Below are positions 7,844 through 19,040 of a DNA stretch of 64,000 nt, one piece after another. The notes under the pieces were generated by a model. It made no database searches and had not been told where the DNA came from. It saw only the letters and a program-made list of their open reading frames with translations. The stretch is taken from contig CAVXHV010000006.1 of the NCBI GenBank assembly GCA_963761445.1, positions 62,001 through 126,000 on the forward strand, written 5' to 3'. Numbering within the stretch: the first letter of the stretch is position 1; every line of letters begins with the position of its first letter. Origin of the DNA: CAVXHV01 sp963761445. Lineage in GTDB: Bacteria > Planctomycetota > Planctomycetia > Isosphaerales > Isosphaeraceae. Made by a program: the position numbers and the translations under genes.

Positions 7844-10208
7844 ATGGACGATTTCGCTCCGCTGGCGCGTCGCGCTGATGAGACACCCGAGGACTGGGGA
7901 CTGCGGCTGGTTGGCGATCTGACTGCACGGCATGAGCGCGCTGAGGGCATCCGGGTCGAGAACTTGGTGCGAGGCGTGACGGGCCTGGAGGGCGAAACCG
8001 AGGTTGTCCTTGATCTAGTGGTGGGGGAATGGACGCTCCGGCGGCGGGCCGGCGAAGAGGTCGAGCTGAATGAATACACACAGCGGTTTCCGGGAATGGA
8101 GCACGAGTTGCGCATGCTCTGGGAGGTCGACCACGAGACTCCGGCGCCGTTCATCGAGCCCTATTCGACGGGCGATCTGAGCCCGGGCTTTCCGGCCTGG
8201 TATGGCGGAGCGGCCTCGCTGCCGGCCGCGTTCGGAGAGTTCCGACTGCTCAAGGAGTTTGGCGGAGGGGGCATGGCGCGGGTGTTCCTGGCGGAATCGA
8301 CAAAGGGGGGAAGGCTGGTCGCGCTCAAGGTACCCAAGCTGCCGCTGGAACAGGATGCGCGGTCGGCCAGGGACCGGGGCTTGCGTCAGAAGCGGTTTGT
8401 TCGGGAAGCGAATGTCATGCAGAGGTTGAACCATCCGCGTCTCTGCCGCGCGCTGGAGGTGGGTGAATGCGATGGGCTGCCGTTCTTCACGATGCCGTAT
8501 TACCCGAGGGGCTCGGTGCTCGAGGAGCTGCGGGCGAGTGGTGCGTTTGCTCAGAACAACGCGGTGCGGCTGGTGGCCGAGGTCGCGCGGGCCATGCAGC
8601 ATGCGCATGAGCTGGGCATCCTGCACCGCGATCTGAAGCCCTCGAACCTGCTGCGCGATGACGAGGGGCACATTGTCGTTAGCGACTTTGGGCTGGCGAT
8701 CATGCCCGATGGCGATCAGTCGCGATTGACGAGCTATGGGGTTGCTCCCGGCACACCGCTTTATCTTTCGCCCGAGCAGGTTGCGGGCGAGCGGAAGCTG
8801 GGGCCGGCGAGCGACATCTATAGTCTCGGCGTGATTTTTTACGAGCTGCTCACGGGCCGCCCGCCGTTTGACTGGAGCAATTTGAATGTCTTGTTGAGGT
8901 CGATCAACGAGGCCGAGCCCTGGCCGCTGAAGGTATTGCGGCCGGAGGTTCCGGGCGCGATTACGGCGATTTGCCACAAGGCTCTGGCGAAGAAGCCGGA
9001 GGATCGGCAGCGGTCGATGCAGGAGCTGGCGGATGAGCTGGATAGGTGTTCAAGCGGGGGGTGGACGCCGTCTCAGGAGACGACAGTTTCGACGGTCAAG
9101 CCCAAGCCGGAGGTGGTGACGGGTGGGCGCTCGCGCCGAGGTTGGGTTTTGGCGGGCAGTGGCTGCGGCGTTTGGATTGTGGCGGGCAGTTGCTGCGGCG
9201 TTCTCGCTTTGGCGGGATACTTTGCGCTCTGGGGCGTGCTCGGAGGTCGTGGGGTCTCGCCCGGACATGAGATGGTCATCGGATTGACCGGGCGGACAAC
9301 AACGAGTGATTCAGTCTCGCCCACACATGAGAGGGCCGGAGCCGTTGCATCGCAGGCCGGGCGTGCACTCGCTTCGAAGAGGGAGCCGATCGGGCAGCGC
9401 GGGTTGATGCAGCGAATGCGCGACGATCTCAAGCAGGTTGCCCCGTCCGATCGGCCGCATGTTCGATATTTTTCGCTGTTGGCGGTGCACGACAATCCGT
9501 ATATGAGCGATCCGGACTATGCGCTGCATTTTGATGCGCTCAAGCTGATGCTGAGCCGGTTGAGCGGCGGCAAGACTGACGGTAAGGCTTACCCGGTGGA
9601 TCAGTCTGGTTGCCTGATTCGCGTAGATCTGCGGGATCTCGGCTGGGATGGGGCGGACGACAAATGGGGGGGTGTGCTGAGTGCTGAGCCTTATGGCGTG
9701 CGATATGACACGGCAGTGACGGCGGACGGGGAATTGCGGAAGTTGGCGAAAGAGGTTGATGGGCTGGCGCAGGCGGGATTTGATGCGCCGATTGTGAGGG
9801 GCGATTGGTTCATCGAGGCGTTAGCGCAGTGCGCCGCGTTCCGAGCATTTAATGAAGACGGCTGGCGCGGATGGGAAGGCGCAGGTGCTGGGCCTGAATG
9901 ACGCTAAAGCACAGGCTATTGCGCGGGTGGTCGAGCTGTACCGCGGGAATGCGGTTGATGGGCGCGTGGCGGCGGCTGAGCTGGGGCTTGGGGCGGTCGA
10001 GAGACTCGATGCTCTGTGGCATCCCGAGCAAGCGGAGCTTCGTCGTGGTCTGGAGCAGCCCATCTCTCGGGGCCGGTGGGCGGGAGAGGAGGGTTCGGCG
10101 CTGTTTGCAAGGTACGTCCGCGGGCTGAGGATTGGTATTCCACGGGCGGCGCGGCAATCTGGGCGGCTGCCTGGTGCCGGAGAATCTCGAATTCAGAAGC
10201 CGGAATGA
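7844..10208 (+). CDS. Transmembrane Ser/Thr protein kinase with an extracytoplasmic domain (3' frameshift)
   Basis: About 787 codons from the ATG at 7844 (AGAGGGAAG upstream). The kinase domain runs from about residue 133 to 400: glycine loop FGGGGMARVFLAES, Lys162 (VALKV), HRDLKPSNLL at 261, DFG at 281, GTPLYLSPEQ at 303. A membrane helix follows at 433-468. The outer domain (RYFSLLAVHDNPYMSD, LIRVDLRDLGWDGADDKW, YGVRYDT, VRGDWFIEALAQ) matches a domain usually seen in secreted cytochrome-type proteins, recognisable by its RDLGW/RGDWF motifs. Near 9828 the frame slips and the protein continues as SAPRSEHLMKTAGADGKAQ to the stop at 10206-10208. The first caspase gene begins 28 bases later, suggesting a shared operon. 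Confidence 0.8.
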
Positions 10209-10236
10209 ACCCAATGCTTGTTGGAGGGAATGGCGC

Positions 10237-12065
10237 ATGCACGCGAAGTACTGGAACTTGCCAGTCACTGCACTCGTCTCGATCGCACTGATAGCGCCCG
10301 CTGCCTTCTGCAACGAAGGCCAGGCTGGTGGGAGCCGGCGCCGGAACTGATCGTTGCACTCGGCCACCACGGCCCTGTTAACTCCGTCGTGCTCAGCGGC
10401 GACGGCAAGCAGGTGTTCACCGGGTCTGATGACAACACTTCGATTCTGTGGGATACGGAGACGGGCAAGCCCATCCAGACGTTCAAGGGGCATACCAAAC
10501 CGGTCAACTCCGTGGCGCTCTCCGGCGACGGCAAGCGGGTGCTCACGGGTTCTGATGACAAGACGGCGATTCTATGGGACACGGAGAAGGCCAAGCCGGT
10601 CCAGACGTTCAAGGGACACGCCGGAGCGATCAATAGCGTGGCGATCTCTGCGCGTACGGACTTTGCCTTGACCGGGTCCAGCGACGGGACCATCCGCTTC
10701 TGGAAACCGGGGCGCGAAGAACCTGTCTGCTCGTTTCTCTCATCCGGATCTGAATGGCTTTCTTGGACGCCCGAGGGTTATTACACGTGCTCTCCCAACG
10801 GCGAAAGCCTGATCGCGTGGAAGATCCCAGATCAATCGCCTCGCGGCTACCGGATCGTCGGCCCCGACCAGTTCCGCCAGAAGTTTCGCCGGCCCGATAT
10901 GTTTCAGCACCTGCTCGAAGAACTGGATCTCAACCGCGCCCTTGCACTCGCAGACCGCGAGAGCGGCCGCGCGGTCGAGGCCGCCACGACGATCGCGCAA
11001 GCGCTGCCGCCCAATGTCGCGATCGTCAAGCCCGACCGGGATGGCGAGATCAGCTCGGAGAAATTGACGATCGAGGCACTTGCCTTCAGCGTGGGTGAAC
11101 ACCCCGTGAGGCGAATGCGACTGCTGGTCGATGAGCGGCCCTACGAGGGAAACCTGTCGACGTTCGAGATTAAGGAGCCCAGGCTCGGCAAGGTGACGTG
11201 GAAGAAGGAGATAGAGCTGGTTCCAGGCGATCACAAGATCCAGGTTATCGCCGAGGGCATCAGCGAAGGCCGTTCGGAAGTGCTCAGCATCCGCCGCAAG
11301 GCCGTTGTCGACACGTTGCCGAAATTGTTCGTGCTTGCCATCGGTGTGAGCGCGTACGAGAAGGAAGACCTTCGGAAGGACGTCTTTTACGCCGCGGCCG
11401 ATGCGCAAGTTCGCGGATGCGATCGAGCGCTCGAGCAAGCCGCTCTATCGCGAGATTCAGACCGTCACGCTTGTCGACGGGGACGCGACGAGGAGGAAGA
11501 TCCTCCGCGAGCTGGATCGGCTCAGCTCTCAGTCAACACAGCGCGACGCGGTGATGATCTTCTTTGCGGGCCACGGCAAGCTGGACAATCAGAACAACCT
11601 TTATTTCCTTCCCGTCGACACGGACCTCGACGAGCTGGCGTTCACGGGGCTTTCGGAGGGGGATTTCAAGGCGAAGGTCAAGGCCATCGCGGGCCGCGTG
11701 ATCCTGCTGCTTGATGCGTGCCACTCGGGCAAGCTGATCGAGAATCCGGGCGCGGGGCGGGCGACGGGCTGACTGATCGGCTTTACCGTGACTTGACGTC
11801 GAATGAATACGGGCTGGTGATGATGTGCTCGTCGCGGGGACTCGAGAAATCGCTCGAGAGCCCGGCGTACAAGAGTGGGTTTTTCACGGTGGCTGTGGTG
11901 GAGGGGCTCGAAGGCAAGGCGCGGAAGTCGGATGATGGAGTGGTGTATTTCAAGGAACTGGATGCTTATGTGACTGAGCGGGTGAAGGACCTGAGCGAGG
12001 GGAAGCAGCATCCGCTCACCTCGCCGGCGACGACGATCACGAATATCCCGCTGACGAAACCGTGA
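10237..12065 (+). CDS. Secreted WD40-caspase (peptidase C14) protein 1, three WD40 repeats, frameshifted
   Basis: Starts at the ATG at 10237 (GGAGGG eight bases upstream). A signal peptide (KYWNLPVTALVSIALIAPAA) is followed by a frame change near 10335. Only three WD40 repeats follow (HHGPVNSVVLSGDGKQV ... ILWDTETGKPIQTFK). A conserved linker comes next (WLSWTPEGYYTCSPNGESLI, RIVGPDQFRQKFRRPDMF), with a beta domain (VGEHPVRRMRLLVDERPY) and then the caspase domain (LFVLAIGVSAYEKEDLRKD). The frame changes at the GCGC near 11405, after which KFADAIERSSKPLYREIQ continues. The catalytic His is in FFAGHG and the catalytic Cys in LLDACHSG. A third slip near 11750 sits in a G run. Clan CD peptidases of this type cut after basic or acidic residues; the export signal implies action outside the cytoplasm. 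Confidence 0.8.
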
Positions 12066-12215
12066 GACGGCAGGAAGGCTCGGGCAGTGTTCGGGGATCA
12101 CGCTCGTCCGCGCAAGTTTGGTGTGCCCCCGTGTTCGCAACCATCAGCATGACTGAAGTTGGGCGCGCACAGGCGATTTCCAATCACGGTCGCATTCTGC
12201 CGGAGTACGCCGAGT

Positions 12216-15200
12216 ATGCTCAGAGTGAATCGCAGCTTCGTGAGCTCTTGTGTGCTTGCGTTGATTGCTTCGTCGGCAACGTGGTTCTCGGCCGCGAAAG
12301 TGGTCGGCGCCGAAGCAGAGCAGGCTCCGGAACTGGTGCTGCCATTGGGCCACTCTGGAACAGTCCTTTCGGCGGCGATGAGCGGGGATTGCAGGCTCGT
12401 TCTCACCGGGTCAGCGGACAACACCGCGATCCTGTGGGATGTCGGGAGTGCCAAGCCCGTCCGGACCTTCAGGGGGCACACCGATGCTGTCAGGTCGGTG
12501 GCGATGAGCGGGGATGGCAAGCTTGCTCTTACGGGGTCTCGCGACAAGACCGCGATCTTGTGGGATGCCGAGAGCGCCAAGCCCGTCCGAACCTTCATCG
12601 GGCATACCGGCGGAATCAATTCCGTGGCGTTGAGCAGAAACTGCAAGCGCGTCCTTACCGGCTCGGATGACGGGATCGCGATTCTATGGGACGCGGAGAC
12701 CGCCAAGCCCGTCCAGACCTTCAAGGGGCATACGGGTCTTGTCGAATCGGTGGCGTTGAGCCAGGACGGCAAGCACGTCCTGACGGGATCGACGGACGAC
12801 ACTGCGATCCTGTGGGATGAGGGGACCGGCCGGCGCGTCCAGACCTTCGAGAGACATCTCCAACTCGAGGATTCTCGACCGGATAGACGAACTCCGAGAA
12901 GTGCAGCAGCCCCCGCGCTCGTCACGGAGGACCCACGACCCCCCTCGCGCAGGTTGCCAGGGGCCAGGTCCGTGGCTCTGAGCGGGGACGGCAGACTCGT
13001 TCTCACCAGCGGGTCATATGACAAGGCCGCGATTCTCTGGGATGCCGCGACCGCACGGTCCGTTCAGGTGTTCAGGTCGGCAATTGACGACCACGGCGCG
13101 GTGTTGGGCGCGGATGGCGAGATCGTGAGGCTTATCCGGGAGGACCGGTCCGTTGCGATGAGTGGGGATGGCAGGCTTGTTCTCACGGGGTTAGCCGAGA
13201 GGCCCGCGGTCCTCTGGGATGCCGGGACCGCCAAGCCCGTCCGGACCTTCGGGGGGTATTCTGGTAACGTTTCGTTCGTATCGTTGAGCGCGGACGGCAA
13301 GCGCGCCCTCACCGGGTCATCCGACTTCGCCACGATCCTGTGGGACACCGATACCGCGACGCCCATTCAGACCTTCAAAGGGCGTGCCGATGAGGTCGCG
13401 TCCATGGCATCAAGCGCGGACGGTAAGTGGCTTGTCACGGGGTCGAAAACCGCGATCTTATGGGATGCTGAGACCGCCAAGCCCGTTCAAAACCTCAAGG
13501 GGCACGCGCTTGGCGTGGAATCGGTGGCGTGTAGCGGGGATGGCACACGGGTTCTCACCGCGACTTTCGACCGTACTTCGGTTTTGTGGGTCGCCAGGTC
13601 CGCCAGGCCGATCCAGACCTTCAAGGGGTCTACCCGAGGCTTCATGTCCGTGGCGCTCAGCGGAGACGGCAGGCGTGTCCTCGCTGGGGGTTGGGACAAG
13701 ACCGCAATCTTGTGGGACGACGAGACCGGGGTGCCCATCCGGACATTCAAGGGGCATACCGGTCCTGTTACGTCCGTCGCGATGAGCGGAGACGGCAAGC
13801 GCTTCCTCACGGGGTCTAGGGACCAAACCGCGATCCTGTGGGATGCCGAGACAGCCAAGGCCCTCCATAGGTACGGGCATTCCACTTCCATTTCATCCGT
13901 GGCACTGAGCCGAGACGGCAAGCGCGTGCTCACGGGGTCCTGGGACAAGACCGCGGTTCTCTGGGACGCTCAGACAGCCAAGCCGATCCAGACGTTCAAC
14001 GGGCATACCGGTTACGTAAGTTCCGTGGCGTTGAGTGCAGATGGAAAGCGAGTCCTCACGGGGTCTTACGACTGGACCGCGATCCTGTGGGATTCCGAGA
14101 CGGCGAAACCCGTTCAGACCTTCAAGGGACACAATGGGGATATCAGCAGCGTGGCCTTTGTGCTCAATGATTCCTTCGTGATCACTGCCTCGCGGGACAG
14201 AACCGTTCGTTTCTGGAGACAGGGCCATGGGCAGCCGATCTTGTCATTGCTCATGGCAGGTGACGACTGGCTGACGTGGACCCCGGAAGGCTACTACAGT
14301 TGCTCCCCGAACGGTGAGAATCTGATCGCCTGGAAGATCGCCGACAACTCGCTGCGAGGCTACCGCTTCGTTGGCCCGGAGCAGTTCCGCAAGAAGTTCC
14401 GCCGGCCAGATTTGTTCCGACACCTTCTTGGCGAGGTCGACCTGACGCGTGCTCTGGCCAAGGCCGACGTCGAGTCAGGACGGACGGTCGAAGCTCCCAC
14501 GAACATCGCGCTGGCGCTGCCACCAAACGTCGCGATCGTCAAACCGGATCGGGACGGCGAAACCGGCGGCGAAAAGCTGACCGTCGACTCGCTCGCATTC
14601 AGCGTCGGCGATCATCCCGTGACGCGCATGCGCCTGCTCATTGACGGCCGGCCTTACCAGGGAAACCTGTCCACATTCGAAATTCCGGAGCCCAGGCTCG
14701 GCAAGGTGCGATGGAGCAAGGAAATCGATCTCGAGCCGGGCGAGCACACGATTCAGGTCATTGCCGAGAGCATCAGCGAAGGCCGCTCGGAGATCCTTCG
14801 TGTCCGCCGCAAGGCCGTGGTGGAAACGTTGCCGAGATTGTTCGTGCTGGCGGTGGGCGTGAGCGCCTACCAGAAGGAAGAACTGCTCAAGGATGTGTTT
14901 TACGCCGCGGCCGACGCGCGAAGTTTGCGGACACAATTCAGCGATCGAGTAAGCCGCTGTATCGTGAGATCAATGTTGTCATGCTGGTCGATCAGGACGC
15001 GACGAAGAGAAACATCCTTCGCGCTCTGGACAAACTGGAAACCCAGTCGACTCAGTGTGATGCCGTGATGATTTTTTTCGCCGGGCACGGCGCGAGGGAT
15101 CGACAGAATAACTTTTATTTCCTGCCGGTGGACGCGGACACGGAGGAACTGGCATTCACAGCGTTATCGGAAGGGGATTTCAAGGCGAAGGTCAAGGCGA

Positions 15201-15580
15201 TCGCGGGGCGGGTGATCTTGCTTCTTGATGCATGCCACTCGGGCACGCTGATCGAGAATCCCGGACGCGGTGCAGGCGACGGGCTGACTGACCGTCTTTA
15301 TCTCGATTTGACGTCGAACGAATATGGGCTGGTCATGATGTGCTCTTCGCGGGGGCTGGAGAAATCGCTCGAGAGCCCTGCGCACAAGAGTGGGTTTTTC
15401 ACCGTGGCGGTGGTCGAGGGGCTCGAAGGCAAGGCGCGGAAGTCGGACGACGGGGCGGTGTATTTCAAGGACCTGGATGCTTATGTGACGGAACGGGTGA
15501 AAGACTTGAGCGAGGGAAAGCAGCATCCGCTGAGTTCGCAGGCGACGACGATTACGAATATTCCGCTTTCGAGGCCGTGA
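12216..15580 (+). CDS. Secreted WD40-caspase protein 2, fourteen WD40 repeats, one frameshift
   Basis: From the ATG at 12216 (MLRVNRSFVSSCVLALIASS, a signal peptide). I count fourteen WD40 units, each of the form GHT-x-SVALS-DGK-LTGS-D-TAILWD, enough for two seven-bladed propellers. Units 4 and 5 carry longer inserts (RHLQLEDSRPDRRTP, and IDDHGAVLGADGEI after unit 5). The same linker and beta domain as in protein 1 follow (WLTWTPEGYYSCSPNGENLI, VGDHPVTRMRLLIDGRPY). The caspase domain is interrupted near 14925 at DARxKFADTIQ, then runs intact with FFAGHG and LLDACHSG to the stop at 15578-15580 (TITNIPLSRP). It starts 150 bases after protein 1 and is clearly a tandem paralogue. Confidence 0.85.
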
Positions 15581-15667
15581 GGCCGGCAGACGAGCGGGAG
15601 TGGCGGTTCAAGTTGGGCAGCGCGTCGTGGAGACGCTCATAGCCGTTGAGTGCAGAGGAGACCTTCC

Positions 15668-18600
15668 GTGAGAGACCGACGAATCCGGATCAGGTTCTGG
15701 AGTTTAATTGGCAGCTTGGCGGTTGCGGCGCAATTGTGCGGCGACCCTGTTCGTGTCGGCGCTTCGGACCTGGCGCCGGAGCTGCTACTGCCGCTGGGCC
15801 ATTCTGGTCACGTGAGCTGCGTGGCGCTCTCCGGCGACGGCAAGCTCGCGCTGACCGGATCATACGACAAGACGGCGATACTGTGGGACGTTGATACCGC
15901 CAGGGCAATCCATACGTTTACTCATGATGGTTTGGCAATCACTTCGGTGGCGTTGAGTGCTGACGGCACACGTGCGCTCGTGGGCTCGGAACGCACTTTG
16001 ATCCTCTGGAAGACGACCACCGGGAGGCGCATTCAGAGAATCGCGCGTGATGCACCGATGACACGTGCGTCGATGAGCGAGGACGGGGCGCGGGTGCTCG
16101 TGGGCTTTCCGGACACGACCGCGATCTTGTGGGACACAGATACGGCGCGCGAGATCCAAACCTTCAAGGGGCACACGGGGGGAGTGAAGGCTGTCGCTCT
16201 CTGCAGTGAAGCCCATCGGGTACTTACGGGCTCAATTGACAAGACGGCGATGATGTGGGACGCCGATTCCGGCCGACCGATCCAGGTTTTCAAGGGGCAT
16301 ACGGGCGCAGTGCATAAAGTCGCTCTAAGCAGTGATGGGAAGCGGGCGCTGACCTACTCTTACGACGATGGCAAGACAATTTTGTGGGACACTGAGACAG
16401 GAAAGCCGCTAAGGACACTTCCATATGTCGGGCTTGAGTCTTTGTGTTTCAGCCGTGACGGCCGGAGTTTTCTGTTGTCCGGTATCGGTCGGGTGACTGT
16501 TTGGGACACTGGGTCCTCGACGACCGGTCCCAGGAGAGTGTATGTGGGCAGTGCCGCTAACGGCTCTTTTTGCGCAGCTTTCAGCGCCCGAGGCACGGAG
16601 GTGCTCGTCGGAAGTTTCAGGTACGGTGCCGTCTTGTGGGACGTCGCGACCGGCAAGCCCGTGAGAACTTTGAAGGGCCGGTTGAGCAGTATCCGGTCGC
16701 TTTCTGTGACGAGTGACGGAAGGCGCGCGATAACGGGCTATTGGGATCGAAGCGCCACGTTCTGGGATATCGAATCCGGCCGGCCGATCCGGTCGTTCAA
16801 CAACCAGTCGGCTGTTACCCGGTCGGAGATGGAGACCTCCCGTCTCCGCCAGGCGCTGAAGGGCGCGTCTGAAAATATTGATTGCGTGGCATTGGTCAGC
16901 GACGGCGAGAACTTCCTCACCGGATCTGGCGGGGGCAAGGCGGTTCTCTGGGAGATCAAGTCTGCGTGGCCGCGCCGGACTTTCGCCGGGCATGCGAGCC
17001 GAGTGTCAAGTTGCGCGCTCAGTGGCGACGGCAATCGCGCGCTGACCGGCGATTCAGCCGGGACCGCGATTCTGTGGGACGTAGAGACTTCGGCGATCGT
17101 CCAGACCTTCAAGGCGCACACCGGGGACATAGGCTCAGTAGCGATGAGTGCGGACGGCACGCGGGTATTGACGGGTTCCTGGGACGGCGCGGCGCTGTGG
17201 GATACCAGGACCGGCAACCGAATCCAACGGTATAAATTCAATGACTCATCAGTGCTATCTGCCGGGCTGAGCGCAGACGGGAGGCGGGTGGTCACCTCCT
17301 CTGCTCAGTCGGTGTTGTTGTGGGAAGCGGCGACCGGCCGGCTGATCAGGACGCTCGAAGGGCATAAAGATCAAGTCAAGGCTGTCACACTCAGCCGCGA
17401 CAGTGAACGGGTTCTGACGGGATCGGACGACGGAAGTGTGATGCTGTGGGAGGCTGAAACTGGCCGACCGATCCAGCGTTTCGCCGGTCACACGGGTGAC
17501 GTCGTTGGGGTCGCGTTCGACGCGAGCGGGTCGCTGATGTTCACTGCCTCAGGGGATGGCACTCTTCGGGTGTGGACCCCCGGGCGAGAGGACCCGATCG
17601 CCGCGTTCACCGAGATCGGAATGGAGTGGCTGGCCTGGACCCCAGAGGGATACTACGCGTGCTCGCCCAACGGCGAGAGCCTCGTCGCGTGGAAAGTCTA
17701 CGGCGACTTCCCCGGCGGCTACCGAATTGTCGGCCCCGACCAGTTTCGCAAGAGATTCTATCGCCCGGATCTCTTCGCGTATCTCTTTCGCGAGCGAGAC
17801 CTTGCCCGGGCACTTGCCAAGGCGGATGCCGCGACGGGACGGGGCGGAAGTGCTGTCGCTACGATTGCCTCGGCGCAGCCTCCCGTGGTTGCGATTATCA
17901 AGCCGGATCGGGACGTCGAGATCGGTGAGGAGCGAATCACCATTGAGTCTCTGGCGTTCAGCGTCGGCGATCATCCGGTGGCGCGGATGCGCCTGCTCGT
18001 CGACGGGCGGCCCTACCAGGGAAACCTCGGCTCGTTTGAGGTCCCGAAGCCTGCGCTCGGGAAGGTGCGGTGGAGCAAGGTGATTGATCTCGACCCGGGC
18101 GAGCACACGATTCAGGTTATCGCCGAGAGCATCAGCGAAGGGCGATCAGATGTCATCCGCATTCGCCGCAAGGCCGTTGCTCTCAACTTGCCGAAACTGT
18201 ACGTGCTGGCTGCCGGGGTGAGCGCCTACGAGAAGGAAGCACTTCGCAAGGATGTGTTTTATGCCGCGGCGGATGCGCAAGTTTGCGGACACGATCGAGC
18301 GGTCGAGTAAACCGCTCTATCGTGAGATCAATGTGGTCACCCTGGTCGATCGGGATGCCACGAAGAGGAACATCCTGCGTGCCCTGGACAAACTGGAAAC
18401 CCAGTCGACGCAGCGTGATGCCGTGATGATTTTCTTCGCCGGGCACGGCGCGCGGGATCGACAGAATAACTTCTATTTCCTGCCGGTCGATGCCGACACG
18501 GACGAACTGGCATTCACGGGCTTGTCCGAAGGGGATTTCAAGGCGAAGGTCAAGGCGATCGCGGGGCGGGTGATCTTGCTGCTTGATGCCTGCCACTCGG

Positions 18601-18938
18601 GAACGCTCATTGAAAATCCTGGGCGCGGTGCCGGCGATGGGCTGACAGACCGGCTTTATCTCGATTTGACGTCGAACGAATATGGGCTCGTGATGATGTG
18701 CTCGTCGCGGGGGCTGGAGAAGTCGCTCGAGAGCCCGGCTCATAAGAGTGGGTTTTTCACGGTGGCTGTGGTCGAGGGGCTCGAAGGCAAGGCGCGGAAG
18801 TCGGATGATGGGGCGGTGTATTTCAAGGAGCTGGATGCTTATGTGACCGAGCGGGTGAAGGAACTGAGCGAGGGAAAGCAGCATCCGCTGACTTTGCAGG
18901 CGACGACGATCACGAATATTCCGCTTACCAAGCCGTGA
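15668..18938 (+). CDS. Secreted WD40-caspase protein 3, fourteen WD40 repeats, one frameshift
   Basis: The start is taken at the GTG at 15668, seven bases after GAGGAG, giving a basic leader and hydrophobic segment (RFWSLIGSLAVAAQLCG). Fourteen WD40 units follow but are more diverged than in protein 2 (for example HDGLAITSVALSADGTRALV, PYVGLESLCFSRDGRSFLL). A long insert after unit 8 is in the same half as the inserts in protein 2. The linker (WLAWTPEGYYACSPNGESLV), beta domain and caspase domain are collinear with the other two paralogues. The frame breaks near 18278 at the same codon region as the paralogues. The caspase half (FFAGHG, LLDACHSG) continues to 18938, ending TITNIPLTKP. Confidence 0.85.
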
Positions 18939-19040
18939 CGGTTATTCCCCGGTTCGCCTGGATAACCGGAAGAAGCAATTTAGCTCTCCCCGGGCAAGGA
19001 GCCCCGCCTGGCCGCCGCATGGCCCGTTGTCGGGGCGGGA

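Noticed and set aside
11400..11410. Programmed ribosomal frameshift in the caspase genes
   Set aside because: The shift differs in size between paralogues (two bases versus one) and no slippery heptamer or pseudoknot is evident; kept only as one option in the findings.
12411..14228. Regular 120-130 base periodicity resembling a repeat array or CRISPR-like locus
   Set aside because: The period is that of WD40 repeats in a coding frame; units are diverged, and there are no short identical repeats with unique spacers.
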